A stretch of 64,000 nt of DNA from Opisthorchis felineus (Eukaryota; Platyhelminthes; Trematoda; Opisthorchiida; Opisthorchiidae). The stretch's first letter is position 1; the number at the start of each line of letters is the position of its first letter. The notes under the pieces were generated by a model. The model worked only from the letters and a program-made list of their open reading frames with translations. It ran no database searches and was not told where the DNA came from. Both the position numbers and the translations under genes were made by a program. The stretch is from positions 276,214 to 340,213 of the forward strand of contig SJOL01006417.1 in NCBI GenBank assembly GCA_004794785.1, written 5' to 3'. Positions 14,170 through 28,580 of this stretch are shown here, piece by piece.

Positions 14170-14400
14170 CCATGTTTTGCTAGAGCCGTCTAACAATCTC
14201 CCGCCTGAAGAACGACAGCGGTCTGTCAAACTGGAACAGTGAGACAAAGTTTGTCTTGTCACAGGTGGTGGCCGTGATGTCGGTTAAACATCTGGGTGTG
14301 GGAATGGATAACGAGTGGAAATCGCGCAACACAGCTAACAGAGTGGTCAAACTCTGAAATGTCTCTGGAGGAAATACTGATGAACCCAAGCAAGTATACA
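14170..14400 (+). mobile_element. CR1/jockey-like LINE reverse transcriptase relic
   Basis: Reading the plus strand from about 14201, one frame gives SRLKNDSGLSNW and, a little further on, AVMSVKHLGVGMDNEWKS followed by NTANRVVKL and a stop (about 14272-14358). These resemble the region after the RT catalytic core in CR1/jockey-type non-LTR elements: 'L..DL..L..W', the '(S/D)VKxLGV' block with 'W', then 'kANRvl.l'. The copy is short, has stops and lacks the YADD-type core. Minus-strand open frames of 64 and 73 codons over it are shadows. Assignment rests on motif recall, not alignment. Confidence 0.55.
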
Positions 14401-14409
14401 ATCAATACT

Positions 14410-17400
14410 GAGTGCTAGATACGCACGTAATACAAATATATCCACTGAGCTGAAAGAGCTCGATTGAGAAAACTATGTAATGGGGCTAAAATAATGTTGA
14501 TGTAACCATGACGATTGAGCCAACCAAGTTTTTCATACGGAAACCACTAACGGTAGTTACGGTTGATTCCATTTACACCTGATCTCTTCTGACTCAAAAA
14601 GTAGGAATAACTTCTTGGTGAAAGTAACAACAGCCTGGGCCGCGAATAATGACGGAAGTGAAAACACTGTGCACAAAAGTCATGGGTCAATTGTAGAGGT
14701 CAATGGTGTGGACGTTTTATGAATCATATGGTTGCAACAGAATAAATGTGGTAACCTATGTTAATTTAAACGCATGACAACTCGACACACCTTAGAGCTA
14801 GCTGTTCAGAGGTGATTGAAAGCACACAACACTTCAGATATTCTGCATACCGCGTCTTCACCTATATTCTGATTCTGTAGTATTATGGGTACTACATCAT
14901 TTCACAGAAAAACGGGCTAATTTTGCACCAAATATATGTTGGTGTGTGGCCGAACAACTGAGATGGCTACTATGCCTGCTTCTTTATCCGTTAGTCACCT
15001 AATTTCATCCTTACTCCTGGTAATGAAATATGCATGCACAATAAATAAAATGTGAAGAAGTCAGAATATTTTTTAAATTATCTTTTAACTGGTGTACGTT
15101 TCTTCAAATTTCCAACCTGAATATCTTTGCGGTCCTTTTAAACTGGTGATCAATCTGAGCAATTAATTTCTCCAGATTAAATAGTGGCATGAGATTATTG
15201 GTGAATCAAAATAGCAGACCAACAGTAACTGCTTGTGCACACATACACCTCTGTGTGCGTTCCAATACAGGTATCTATTCTGATGGAATTGGCCTGCATG
15301 TCCCTTAGAATAGAAAACAGAATAATGTGAATGAGAACTTTGGAGTTTATTTGCCTCTTGAATGAAATATATTATTACCTTGTGCCTGTTCAGCCATTGC
15401 ACAGAAGCGCTTTTTCTGTAACCTATCAGCTATGCAAAACTGATCCCACATACGCACCTTCTCACTTCCTGCTATGCCGGCTTCTGAACTCCCTGTCATC
15501 GTTTACTTTTGCCTTGGGTCTCTTTTACGAGCAAATTGGCCAAAGCAAGCCATTTTATGTAACTTAATGAAACCAGTATATTTTGCTCAGGACAAAATGT
15601 GTCAGAGAATGCTCTATAGATCCTGAGAACAGGAGAATTTATTTCTTGTTAACACTGGTAGCTATAAAACGGGTATCCAAGAATCAACAACTAAAATTTA
15701 CTTCAGCAAACATTAGTTCATCTGGAACGATACACTCGATATTCAGGCATTTTGCTTGATATGAACTTACACAGAATTTTATAGAAAACTCTTGACCATC
15801 ATACTACCGTTTTCATATTTTGAGGTTCGTTTTTTACTTGCAAATATGGAGGGGAATCGGCAGTGCAAACCGCGAAATTTATCTGCAACTTTATGAGTGG
15901 TGTCATGTCGAAGAATATTGTGACATTTGCGCTCCAAAACAGCTGTCTTCCTCAAGAAAAACAAATCCATGGGGAAAACAGCGCTCAGACGACAACTGCT
16001 TGGTTTTTCTTTTACACGTTTTCCAAACAAGTACACTGCTACAATGAACGACGAATTGGTGGTAGGGAATTAGTTTACATTAAATAAAATATATGTCCTG
16101 CAACTATTTTTTTCAAGTCTGTCTAGTTAATATACACTACACCGTGTTGTGTTTATGTGGAAGGAGCCTCGCCATCCATCTTCTACCTTTCCGTCCGAAG
16201 GTCAAGAATACTTGGCGTCCATCGAATACTAAACCTTTAAAGTGCTCAGAAAAGCGTGTTAAAGACGCAAACAGAAATTCGAGTCTGGTTTTGATATATG
16301 TTTGTAGTTGATCTCCCGTTACAGCACACGCGGATCTAGATGATGTTCTAAAATTTAATCATTACATGTGAAACTCCAGAATAAACTAAAAAGCAAAGCA
16401 ATGTAACCCCAAACGCGGTTCAAATAATACATTTCGTGGCTGAAATGACCTAATGTGCATCAAACCTAAACTCCAAAATCTGGCCTACTGCCACCTCTGT
16501 ATTGATCCCTAGTTCTTCGAAATACTGAACGGTGTTATATAGAAGTATATTAACTGAGAATTAACCGAGCATCTATGAAACCTTAATGTGGGACTTAAAC
16601 AAAAATAGGAAAGCCTGATTTACTGTAGATAATGGTCAATGTATTTGAGATCATGGCTTTTGAGTTATCTGAAGTATTTAACTATATAACTGTATTGAAA
16701 TTCATCGAAAAAATTCCAAGTTGGCCAGATTTGCTATTGTCTAGAACAAAGGTCCGAAATCTATGGTGGAGCAGATCAGGCTGCATGAAAATACACCAAA
16801 ATTAAATCAGCTTGGGAGTTTAGCCGCTGAAAGTGCGTATATGTAGTCTTCAGTGTGCAGAAGCATATCACGCACATGTTTTATTCTATGCTCCCGGTAA
16901 ACTGAATATTTCAAATTTTGAACTTTCAAGACAAACCTATGTTACATTCGTAGGCACGTTTAATAAGAATACACACAAATCCTCAGGAACATTATGTTGC
17001 TTACTGTGGGATTTCATGACGTGCGTAAAAATAGCCACATTGATTCATTCGTCCAACATCCTTGAGCTACATTCTATGCACTACTCTTATGTGTACAAAT
17101 GGTGATGACCCAAGGTCAAGTTTGCAGTGCAGGCAGACGCTGCAGCAAGCAGTGAATGATCTCTTGATTTGAGCACTGCAAACGCTTATTCAAACTAACT
17201 GAAGGATAGCAGGTAGATCCTAAGGATTGTTGGCTGATGAAAAAATACTTTGGGCCTATTAGAATTTTGGGGTAAATACCGATGTTTTTCACTGAGGTCA
17301 TTTAACAGTTAATTATAGAGCAGAACACTTGAATATAGACACCGCACTGTCCGGGCAAGCGTACACATTTGCTTTCCATCTAGAACATGTCAGTCTATGT

Positions 17401-20400
17401 AAGGTTATTCGGTTTGTTACCCGCAAAACGCCCCTGATGCCGAACAACATCGGGTTGTGTCGGCTAGGGGGCCTTTATGATTCAACAGACACACTGGTTT
17501 TATTCGTGGTTTGGGTGAGTTGCAAGAGGTGAAACCGTCCATGCTCAAAGCTTTTGGAACTATCTGCTCCGGGCCGTCTGGCATATTTCAGTTAATACTG
17601 GATCTCGACAAAGTCAGTGGCTCTCACTGACTGGAAAAACGTACCACCAAAAAACGTCAATGATGGCGCGCGCAGATACCTCAAACGTTGGGTGGTGAAA
17701 AGCCTAAAGAGTGATTAAGCCAGAGAAATAGGGGACCCTTTTATGACTGCACTCTATTTTAGCTAAACTGACCTACTTGTCCGAGGAAGGTGGATATTAG
17801 TGAAACGGTCTTCGAAAACTGTTGGGCCTCATTTTATTAGCAGACGCGCTCTCCCGCTCATCACCCTTGATACAGCGCGCTAGAGAGCAAGTTGAAAATG
17901 AAATTCTAGCTTTTTCTGAACGAAGGATAGATTATAAGGAACCATTTGCTCAGTACAGCGGCATGTAACCTTACATTTGAAGCCAGACAGTTCTGATTAT
18001 TACAGGAATCTTGGAGGATACTGCTGCCTGGTGCCTAAGATGCAATATAGGTCAGACGTGCTTGCAGTCAACACAGTCGATTCGATAGACGATAGATAGA
18101 TAAGTATTTTACTCATACACTTCTACGAGCACCGCGGAAACTAGTGTTATTACCGCACAATGCTAAAGTTCTGAACAATGAAGAACAGCATTGTTCTTTC
18201 CAAACTCAAGCTTAAACGGCTTGTTTGACGACTTTGACAACAGCATGGTTACCATTGGCTTCATATCACTCTTGAGAACCACAAGGATTGAGCTGCTTAT
18301 ACAGGATAGACATTTCTGTATTAGTGCATCACTAGAAATGGCGGCGGAGGACTCGTGTAGTAGTTGAAAAGACTGTCCATCTAGTTACTTGTAGGTTAAA
18401 ATGTGCCTTTCACCCACCCTTGTCCAACCTGCACAATAAGTAACCAATCTTAGGTAAAAGTTTGAAAATTCTTGGTTGTTCATCAGTCATTCTTCAGTTT
18501 AATAAATTCCTCAAACTATCCGCCGACTAAAATTTGTAAACGGGTGCCTTTTCTGTGTTTATTCACTCGCACAGTTACAATTTTTGCGGGCTAAGCGTGT
18601 TGGGTGTGTGTTTGAAAAACAAGGCGGTTATCTACCTTTGTTGCGCAGTTTCTTCACATAAGTTAAGGTTACCTTTAACACTACCACGCTTCGTTCCAAT
18701 CGTTTGCGTACAGTAGACATACGCCGTATAACAGACCCTTGTTTCTGTATGTTTTGTCAACACGATTAAAATTCCAGAGGCCTGTTGTTCGTAAGCGGAT
18801 TACAAAGTGAGCTACAAAGGAACCAAGAAGTACTGAAGCAGAAAAACATTATATATAGGGGTCTATATGTGTGATGGCCTTGCAGGTGTCAACGCATATG
18901 TCAACGCACGTGTTAGGAAGAAAAAGCCACATTTTTAGGTAAGAATTTGCAGCTCAGGATTTATATTCAACTGTCAACTTTCTCAACTGTCCTGACAGGC
19001 GTAATGGGAGCTTCGTTGCATATTGTTATAAATGGTGTTGTACCAGGCCCTTGTTTTTGCTTTTCCTATAACTGCGATGAGCTGTAAACAATAATGCGTG
19101 TGAGACATTCATGTGTGTCGATGTTGGCTCTTATAATTTGTTTAAACTGAGATAAAACCGCCTACTAACCAGCAGTAAAGCAGCTCAGTATAACGGAATA
19201 GCTTACGCAAGTTTCTTCCGTCACAAAGAGTCCTGATCGTTCTGTTCGTTAACCGCATAATGTCAGTAGCAAGGGCCAGTCTGGCTTAAACTTTTGAAAT
19301 GTTAAAAGTGAATCCCAAGCTCGTTAATCTGTAGCGGAAATAGCGAAGAATATTTTTCTGTCTGGCTGGCTCTGGCTGGCTGAACGTAAGCCGTTAATTT
19401 GGTGAAAAGCATACCAAAAATAGAAAAGACTTTTAGTTTGTCCGTTGTTTATATGACCAATATATATTTAACTGGATGGAACACATGAACACCAGTCACA
19501 AGTCACAGACAACACTTAAGCACAGCGTTAAATCCTGATGTATAAAAATTATACTTGAGCAGTATCAGAGTGCAGTAGCAGTGCTCTATAAACCAGAAAA
19601 TTCCCCTGAAGCATAAGGTTTGCTTACATGTGTTTGCTAAGTTGTTGCAAGAAAATGAAAGAAAATACCGGCTTTTTGTCATACGGAAAAACTGGACCTG
19701 GGAAACAGGATATTAGCTTAGTTGGATTACTTCGGGGGGAGAACGCTATCGAAATGAAACTGCGATAAAAAAAACAAGAGAACTACCGCAAAAGAGAACA
19801 ATAACCATGAGTCAAACAAATTGGCTGATTTAAATTTCCTCACAGTCTGTACAGTCCCAGTTTAGTTGAACAACCCGCTTTGACTAACAGCATTCTTGCT
19901 CGCTCACATTGGTCTCTAAAACAGCGAATTTCGATAAATGACAATTCATGTACTAGTGTCACACTCATTCCTGTGCCAACTCAGAGGGCAATGTAATCAC
20001 GCGATATGCGTGCAATAAGGAGCAGTATTTATTTTGTTGGTATACAGGCAGTGGTGATTAAACCAATAAACACCATCACCAAATTAGAGTAGGATATAAT
20101 TTCGATTTCAACGGCGAAGACGTCTCATTGCCTACAAGCAACAGTTTCTCTACTCCTTACACAAAGTTTGAATCGCCATAAAGACTATTTTTGAGTTTGC
20201 TTTACTTATTCTTCAAAAATAACTAAGTTGCTTTTATAACCCAATTTTTCATTCCTGCCGAACGACCCACTTTTTGGTAATGCGTGATCCAAGGAATGTG
20301 AGCGCACTATCTAATGAATAAAACATTTAACCATCCCGTATCGTATCATCGGTTTGATTTAAAGTTTGGCCACCACTTTATCAGGCGTCACAAATACCAC

Positions 20401-20570
20401 ACGAATGATTAAACCTAATTGTTTGGATTTCAGCGGGAATCGCACTGCCTTAATCTATCCGTTTAAGTAGTATTTTGGAACGATCAGGTAAAGTTGTTGA
20501 TTTTTCTGAAATACACGAAGTCTTTGGATGTATTCGATTCAAACAACAAAAACAGTGTGTGGATTTCCTT
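14410..20570. other. Stretch without a recognisable gene
   Basis: No open frame longer than 90 codons. The only small structures seen are a short CTGGCTGG-type direct repeat near 19358-19382 and a GATA-like run near 18085-18102. No protein or RNA family is recognised. Confidence 0.5.
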
Positions 20571-20571
20571 A

Positions 20572-20606
20572 TTATATATATATATGTATCTATATATATA
20601 TATATA
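20572..20606. repeat. (TA)n microsatellite with interruption
   Basis: An imperfect run of TA dinucleotides is broken once by GTATC. It produces repetitive Tyr/Ile tracts in short open frames on both strands (20450-20723), which are not genes. Confidence 0.9.
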
Positions 20607-20729
20607 CGAACATCCAGATAGTTTTCCAACTTTCGGTGACCTGTTAACCACCTCGCGACTAATTGCGTCCAATTTCTGTCTGGTGTGTTGAAAATAGAAG
20701 GGAGTAGGGGATTCGGCAACCATGGTTTT

Positions 20730-20865
20730 CTGCTGTAAGTGAAGTCAACCTACGTCAAAAACTTTGGGCAGCCGTTTCATCGTTATTGGGGATTGTCATT
20801 GCATTTCCAACGAATTACCAGAAAGCTATGAACCCGCGACCTACCGGAGTTTGAAGTTTAGTTTG
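20730..20865 (-). mobile_element. Degraded tRNA-derived SINE, family 2
   Basis: On the minus strand a box B-like GGTAGGTCGCGGGTTCATAG (about 20829-20848) lies upstream of a body that ends in GGTTGACTTCACTTACAG (about 20736-20753). The copy at 57.5 kb has the same order: a GGTTGT..GGCTCGAAAC box B and the same 3' end (GGTTGACCTCACTTACAG). Two copies sharing both the Pol III box and the 3' end support a real family. Box A is not clear in this copy. Confidence 0.5.
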
Positions 20866-21612
20866 AAGAGTTTGAAGATTAGTCTTTATTTGGCCTGAGG
20901 CAATTTTTGAGCGAACAACATTCGCGCAACAACATTTCGCGTAATCAGGGCGAATATTGGTCTCAATAGTAGTTTCGCGTATCACACAACTGCGTTATTA
21001 ATACCAACCGAATGGAGGTTTTGGCAGTTAGTTAGTTAATCCAGCGTTCTCTTATAGTGAGACATATCAGTCTGTACAGTGGGCTGAAACACCAGAGAAA
21101 ATACCACAGTCTGGTGCAATCCTAGGCTCTTGAACGATTCTTTGTCAGGCGAGACGTTTTGAAAACTGTACTAGAATAACGGACCTTAAGAGAAAATTTC
21201 GTTGATGTTCTGTTGATGTGTGCCATTTATTTTCTACTATTTTCAAGATATATAAATGTTTGGGCCTATATATACGTTTGGGCCATCTTAAGAACGCATC
21301 TCAAAATGTCAATTTCAACCTCTGTCAAACCTCTGAATTTGTTAATCAGATGCTGATATATTGCGTGATCACTCAAATTGGAGGAAGTCTCCTAACGCAC
21401 CCGTCTTTACAAAGATATGTACAGGACTCCTGCATATTCACACACTATTAATTAGCCAGTTTTGCCAAAGAAGCACTACGGAGTGTATAAAGGCATAAAA
21501 ATAGCCATACATCAGTGTCTGTCCTACAATCAGAATCCCACCTCACTGAAATATAGACAGATTTGGTGGCAACCCTAAACGTGAGCGTTTTTGATTTGTT
21601 TGTTTCGGAACA

Positions 21613-21643
21613 TTCACCATCACCATCACCATCATCATCATTT
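21613..21643. repeat. CAT/CAC trinucleotide repeat followed by T-run
   Basis: ACCATCACCATCACCATC is followed by (ATC)n and a run of seven T. It reads as His- or Asp-rich peptide in short frames, with no sign of a gene. Confidence 0.85.
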
Positions 21644-21939
21644 TTTTCCATCCGTCATAGACGGCAACATCAGTGTTAACAATGGTGCGTAGATGCTGTA
21701 CAGCCACATTTTTCCTTTCGTTATCCTTACACCCAAAGGCAAGGGTTGGGCAGGAAAGGGATCCGGCTCCAGCTTACCGCAAGCATTCTAAAGTACCTGC
21801 ACCCTGAAATGCTCACTGGGATGTGAGAGGGAAGCTGATGGCACGAGCATATCCTCCATTGACTAGGTGCCTTACCGTTCAACTACTCCATCTATGCGAA
21901 GTGAGGGTCACCTGGACTTCATACTAGAGGGCGGACCGC

Positions 21940-22320
21940 ATCAACGACAAACAAACTTTTTGTATTTCTCCACGTTTTTTCACTGGTTCACACGATATCT
22001 GACCCGTAGTTTGTGCCATCCTGAAAGAGATAGCGAGGACAACACCTTTCTCGGTAGACAACTCTTATGCATGCGCGGCATATGGCCAAGCCGCTGCAGT
22101 TGATGGCGTTGGATGTCTTAGGCGATCCAAGTGCATGTTGCACAACCGCACGCCTAATTAGCCATTTGCAGGTCCGTTTGCATCAGTCGATTCCGGCAAA
22201 GTTCATGGTAAAAAAGCTCATGGTGAAGAAACCTTAAGTGGACTCAGATTTTTTGCCCGCGGAAGCCAGGTCTCGTAGCGTTGGCACAACGCAACCTGAT
22301 AATCGTAACCCTTGAAACAG
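21940..22320 (-). mobile_element. RTE-like LINE C-terminal relic
   Basis: Reading the minus strand from about 22300 downwards, different frames give 'YETWLPRAKNLSPLKV', then 'ACGCATCTWIA', then 'HQLQRLGHMPRM....LPRKVLSS'. The order and spacing match the region after the RT core of RTE-type elements: 'GCETWxLRxxDLRRL', then 'GCATGxS', then 'KLRWLGHVLRMxxxRLPRR.L'. Frames change and stops occur, so it is dead. The 78-codon plus-strand frame over it (21867-22103) is a shadow. The order of blocks matches the better-preserved relic at 46.3-47.3 kb. Confidence 0.65.
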
Positions 22321-22329
22321 GGTCAAATT

Positions 22330-25300
22330 TTCTGACGACATAAGAAATGCCGAATAGCAAGCATGCTCCAAGCTTTTGAGAGGTTTTCACCTTTACCATA
22401 TAAACTGGGATGTCTTACTCTGTTTCGATGAAGCATTCAAAAGAAATTTACACTATACTACTTAGATCATCACTGTGACAAAGATGAGAATCTGCAATTT
22501 TTGGCCGTGACCACTGAATCCGTCCACAAGAAGAGAGACAAACTGAACAGCACTGCTCGCTGAAAACTTATATGTCCTCATTTTCACACAGGAAGTTAAC
22601 ATAAATCATTCAAAGATGTAGAAAAACTAAATAGCTCCAGTTGAGGAGCTTTTGGAGGACGGTTTCTGTAAAAAATTTTACTAACAGCAGCTTAAAAAAG
22701 GAACCATTTGAAATAAACATTCATATGAGTGTACAGGTGAAATCAGCGCAATTGACCGTAGTGTATGGCTCACTTAATTACCCCATGGAGACAAAAATAT
22801 CTTATTAGGGCAACATAAATTTAGATAATATACCAATGTGATCCACTTCAACACGTAAAACTCAAAGGAAGACTATGCTCAATGTGTAGAAAGTATCCAG
22901 TATCTCGATGCACCTCCACCGGAATAACAAAGCTGCGTTTCCGTTTGGGAAGTCCTCCATCTATATTATTGTAAGATTTGCACACAAGTAGGGGTGCCCA
23001 TAGTCAATTGTTTATTTATAAACACTTTCGTTTGCAATCACTTGCAATTCACTTCTCCGTTCTGGGTCCGGTGTCATTCTGATTCTTCTGAATCGCAAGC
23101 TAAAGTGTTATTCGGCGAACGAATATTTAGAACAGCATTTGCTTATACGGCAAGCCCGACCCGACGATACTATGTATAACTCGTACTGTCCCATTTTTTA
23201 TTGATTTCTTTTATCTTGCCAGGCAGGAGGTAAAATTACCAACGCTTAGCTTCTTCTGTAACTTTGTTTTAACTCAAAACGGGAAATTCTGCATGATAAA
23301 TGCGGCGCGTCAACTGGAAAGAATCGTCTAATTTGAGATATTAAAAACTTGATATATCAAACATGCAGGCTCAAAATAAGCTACTGTTGACCGAAATCAT
23401 GCATTTGCCTAAAGACGGTCTTACGCAGAACGATTTTCCTTGACTAGCACCAAAATAGTGCTGTATATCAACTCACTGCTGTTCAGATAGTGGTGTGATG
23501 TACATCCGTTCAAGGGTCTTTTACGCCTATTTGTGGATTCTAGTGGCAGGCTTGACATTTCATCCTGATAGCAATAAGTTCGTTTAGGCCTTTTGCATTT
23601 TACGTACTATTCCGGCAAAGGAATGTCACGCTCTTTTTGCAGACAAATTGTGGAAGTTTATATCGAACAGCTATATGTGGCCTGCAAACAAAACCTGGCG
23701 GCGAGTTGTTATGAGCGATATGTTGCGGTGATCAACTTCCGACTATTTACTGACTCCAAAAATTTCACCTCGTACCTTGTTGTAAAAACAAGCTTTTTGT
23801 ATAAACGAATGGGTCAATTTTGAAGTAAGGTTGTTTTTAATAGGTATGCTTTTTTCATGAATCATTATTCGGAATACAACAAGAGAATGATGGGTTATGC
23901 ACCCAGACTTCCTTTCGGGAATCTGCCTTCTCCTCGGCAACACCGATCTCCATGCAAAGCAAGTTTCAAATTTAAAAACTTCGTACAAAAGTTTGGGTGT
24001 TTACTAAAACAGTGATCAAATATTGTCCCACTAATACCATACATAAAGCAGGAAAATCATCGAAATCTGTCGTTACTTCAGCTTACTCACCCTCTAGAAG
24101 GCCTGCGGCATAGCAGCAACATAACCGTTGTAGATTTTAAGTAAAAACTAGCGAATGAGCGGATGCGATTCGCTCACCTGATTGAACATGTTTCAATGGA
24201 AACCACCTTCGCTGTATTTTGAAAAAGTGGTTCCCTGTGCCACAAGAACTGGTCAACTTATGGGGCCTAGCGGCTTCTGTGGCATTTTATGAGAAAACGG
24301 CAACATTTTTAAAAGTAAGTATTACCATCTTCCAGCTTGGATAAATTTCACAGTAGCAGATTGCTAGCCAAACTGGAACATGCAAATTGAACAACTTTCT
24401 TGCACACCATTGTCATAAAATACACTAGTCCAGCGACTATTAGCTCTTGAATACATATCCCACAGTGGGTCGTTCTTCTCAGAACACCGAATGTGTTCTT
24501 TTTAAACTGTCCTTCAGTTACGCCTACACCTCTTCAAGTACGTCTCATATCATTATGTGATGCCGTTTCAGGTGTTTTCCAATTGTATGATATTTTCCTG
24601 TATATCTTCTTAGCTTACTGCCTCCCGAAATTGACCCAAGTTAAGTAGTGCTCGTAAAAGCTCTTCATCCACTATGGCATTCAGCTTAACAGGCTGTACA
24701 AAGCTCTTCCGTAAAATTCATTTTTCTTTCGGCATCTGCTTTACACTGGCCCGCGAAGAGCAACTTCACTTATCACCACTTTAGCGAGCTTCTAAAACCA
24801 ATTATCAAATGAACGGAAATGCGACACAAGACAGGCATTTTTCTCTGTAGCCTTGAATTTTATGCCAGATAAGAATTTTGATTCGTTGAAGCAGTGCATT
24901 ATGTGGGCGTGTTTGCAGAAAACTGGCACATTACATCAGTAAGAAGAATGCGTTTCAGGGGAATGCTCATTAAACTCCATATGTTTTGGATACTGTGGGT
25001 AAGCTTTTCCAAAACAAGCTCAGCAGGCCAGTAAACAGACACAAACAAATTGTTATGTATACATTGTTGATCGATTGAGGACATATCTTGGTAGAGGGTT
25101 TGCGAGAACGACCATAACCCGAGAAGTAGAATTTTGTCACGTCAAGGCATAGCGAAAAAACTGGAAACCTCCCTTCAAAGACAAAATGCGGCCATGGAGA
25201 CGTTTAACATTAGCCCATGTGAAGACTACTATATGATGTTCTAGGGGCTGCTGACTCATGCAACCAGCTCTCTCAAAATCCGTGTTCTTATATTGCCTTT

Positions 25301-28300
25301 GGTTTGGTTATTCTCCTGTGGTCTTTTCCCCGAGATCTGGGTGCTTCCGAATACCTAGAACTACCAATGTGACCAGCTTGTGTATTCATATTCACGGTCA
25401 GTAATGAAAGCTCTGGCCTCGTTAAAGTTAATATGCCTAGTTAAGACACTATATATACATCTCCCTCCAGATATTTGACAACTATTTCAGGTAGCCCATT
25501 AGCTTAGTTCCTGTTTTTCTAGAACGGTAAAATGGTTTTCTTAAAAAGTTTGTCGGCTTTAAAATATATCTTACCCAATCATTCTCTTCGTTGAGACCTT
25601 CGGTATCTTGTCAACTAGCACTCAACTATTTGAATTCATCACAAGTCACTGGTCTCTTTAGTGATTTAGCAAAAATATACGCGCCCGATCTGTGTTTCAA
25701 GCACAATGTCCCAACAGATTTGCCGTTAACATAAGCGCAGTGGCCTATATTCTATTGGGAAAACATAGGGCAAGACATAGGTACCATGGGATATTTTTTT
25801 GTCATTGGTTATGGGGCTGAAAATACTAGAAACCAACAGAATTAGTATTATCCGGTCAGCAAGATTTAGCAACAAATGCATATAAAATAAAGTCAGTTGA
25901 ATTTGTTAGCGTCGGCTGATAGCTAACCTGGCATCTTGTTTACATTATGACCCTAGCATTTTTGGCGAAATGATGGCTTTTCTACGGAAAAAGATGAAAT
26001 TCAATTCAATTCAATGCACCAACTTTGAAAAAGACACATGTTACCAAGCAGAAAAGCCCATTCTTATGCAAAAGCAAAAATTTTTCTCAAATGAAGTCTG
26101 TAAAGGAAACCTAGATGATATTCTTTCAGTGGTGCAAAAAGATACTGATGATGATGAGAGAATTTTATCAGGCAAGCAGAGTGAGTATGTCCTAGTCCAC
26201 TGTAATTTTCCTCTTATTCGGCTGTATATGATTCGTGTTTTATACGAAAGCCTTGCTATTTACAAGGCGATTGTGCGTTCATTATTGACGTGACAGTTTC
26301 AAACCAAAAACTGTTATTTATGACAAGCCTTGATAGTGAAGCGAACTTTGTCAGAAACGCTCATTCACTAATAATAGTAAAACGTGGCATTATCGTATTC
26401 CTAACCATCGGACGACGGTGGCAATTCAGATGTCAGGAGGTATGACAAAGCAGTTCCGGTCGAGAGAAAATCGAATCGGAATAGTTATCTGCTTCTATGA
26501 ATCAGTGGCCCAATAACGCTACGCATGTTTTCAAGTGTTACGAAATACTGATTCGTGACTGCAGCTTATTTGTACAGCATATAAATGCAAAACAACCAAA
26601 AGGTGTAAAATTATCGGCAGAAGGGGTTATTTCAAATTGTTAGACGCAGTTGGAGGTTCAGTTGTGAATTTAGCTAGAATTTGGCCGGTTACGAGTAGTC
26701 GTTCCTCGAGAAAATATTTATCAAAAATTATTCGTCTAGACTATTCGTCCAACAAAATATTCACCACCATGTGTTTTACAAAAACGTTTGAGCTTTTTCG
26801 ATGCTATTTAAATTTTTCCACTACTCTCCTCTGATCGCCGGTACTTGAGTATCCTTACAGATATCTTACGTCACTGATGTCACTAATGATGCCGATTTTG
26901 AGTGTTGACAAATTTAATTGAACTTAAAACAGCTTTTGGAAAGTTTGCGCACGCATTTTTAGAACACCGAATCCTCTTTAAGTGTATGTCTCATTTAAGA
27001 TGCTTCAATTTTAGAGCTAAACGAAAAATGTTGCTTCAATACCGCTCAACTAAATCCTTAGTAAGCCGGAAAATATTTTCAGATTTTTCCACTTGGTTAA
27101 CTGTCGTTCTTGCGAATTGAATTTTCTTACTAGCTGGAGTGCTGCAGAGAAGAACTGTTTATTGCCGTTTCTGCTCCTGTGGTGACTGTTTTCTCGAATA
27201 TTCGTGTGAAATATCGTGTTTGCCATCATAGAGGAACCGAATCATTCTAAGACATCCGTTTATACTGTGTGATGTAAAAATGGTTAGAAAGTTGAGTCAT
27301 TTTTGCCTATTCTCAACAGTGAGAGGACATCGGTAGCAAAAGTTTGTTATTTCTGTTGGTTTCGCTAGTCCCTGGCTAAACAGGGACTTCATTATAAATG
27401 AGACACACAAGAAAGAAATGCAAATTAAACGACACTGTTTAAAGCGCGCAGATAAGTTTGGATGAATCTTACGGTTACACGAGATCCAGAACAAAATGTT
27501 TTATGTGCAGAAAGCCTACACTTTTGTGTAAGAATTTATGACTTCACTAAGTGCTAACACTGGCGTTGTCGAGTCGTGTAATAAGAGCCCCAAAGGATAA
27601 TACAACAGGTAGATGACTTGTAAAAACGTCAACAGCTATTCGGTAGTGCGATGTCCCTGGGGGTTACCATTCTTAAGTATGGTACCAAATAGGTTTTTCC
27701 GAACCTGATACTATTTTAAAGGGTGTTGTTGCCATACATATCTGACTGTGCGTGCATGCCAATATTGTTTCCAACTGCTTATTCCAAGCCTCGCTGTAGG
27801 TCGATTTTTGGAAGTAAACGAGTTGTGTGGATTTCCGTTGACTCGCCCACCCATCAAACTACTCATGAGACCCTCATTTCTGTCCTATTCTGGTTCAACG
27901 AACAGTCCACTGGGGCGTCATTCGGTTTTCTACGTGCATGTTCTTCAGAATCTAAACAAATATTTCTTCTGTGTAGTGAGGTTTAGGTCGCTTAGTAGTT
28001 TATTTTGAAGACTCAGTTAAATGTTCTGCCTGACAATAAAGACACACGTAAGCAGCTGTCTCACACCAGGGAATATACGCACGTTACTTGTCAACGTTAA
28101 TGTGGAACGACTTTTGTGAGCGCACTGACACGTGTTTCAAAATGCAACAGGGTTCACTAGGGCCCATCAAGTAGTGCACTGTGAAAAGTTGTCGGATGGG
28201 ATTAATTCTGTCCACCAGTGGTCGGGGCAGCTAGATTTTGCACTTTGAAAACCACTGTCAGCATGATGTATACTTTGAGAGTTTCCGAAAACCCCGCAAT

Positions 28301-28580
28301 CTTCGTGCACCTGTTTCTACTTGCTTAATCAGTCTGTAGCACATCTCCATCCCACCCTAGTCTAAAATGATGTATTCTTGGACTGTTGCAATACCTCTGT
28401 GAAGTGTATATATGTTCGTGCTTGATCCGGTGACAGATAAAATCCAGTGAACTAGTGGCTTCGCGCTACGAAGGTCTCTTTACTGTGTTTAAGGCATGGG
28501 CAACTTGTACGTTCACGCTGACATTCCACTGTATCAGTATCGGCTTTTCTAATTTGGCCTAAATATGGAGAATTATGAAC
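22330..28580. other. Stretch without a recognisable gene
   Basis: The longest open frame is 107 codons (25970-26293, plus). It is rich in Lys, Asp and Tyr and has no recognised motif. No RNA gene or clear repeat was seen. Confidence 0.5.
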
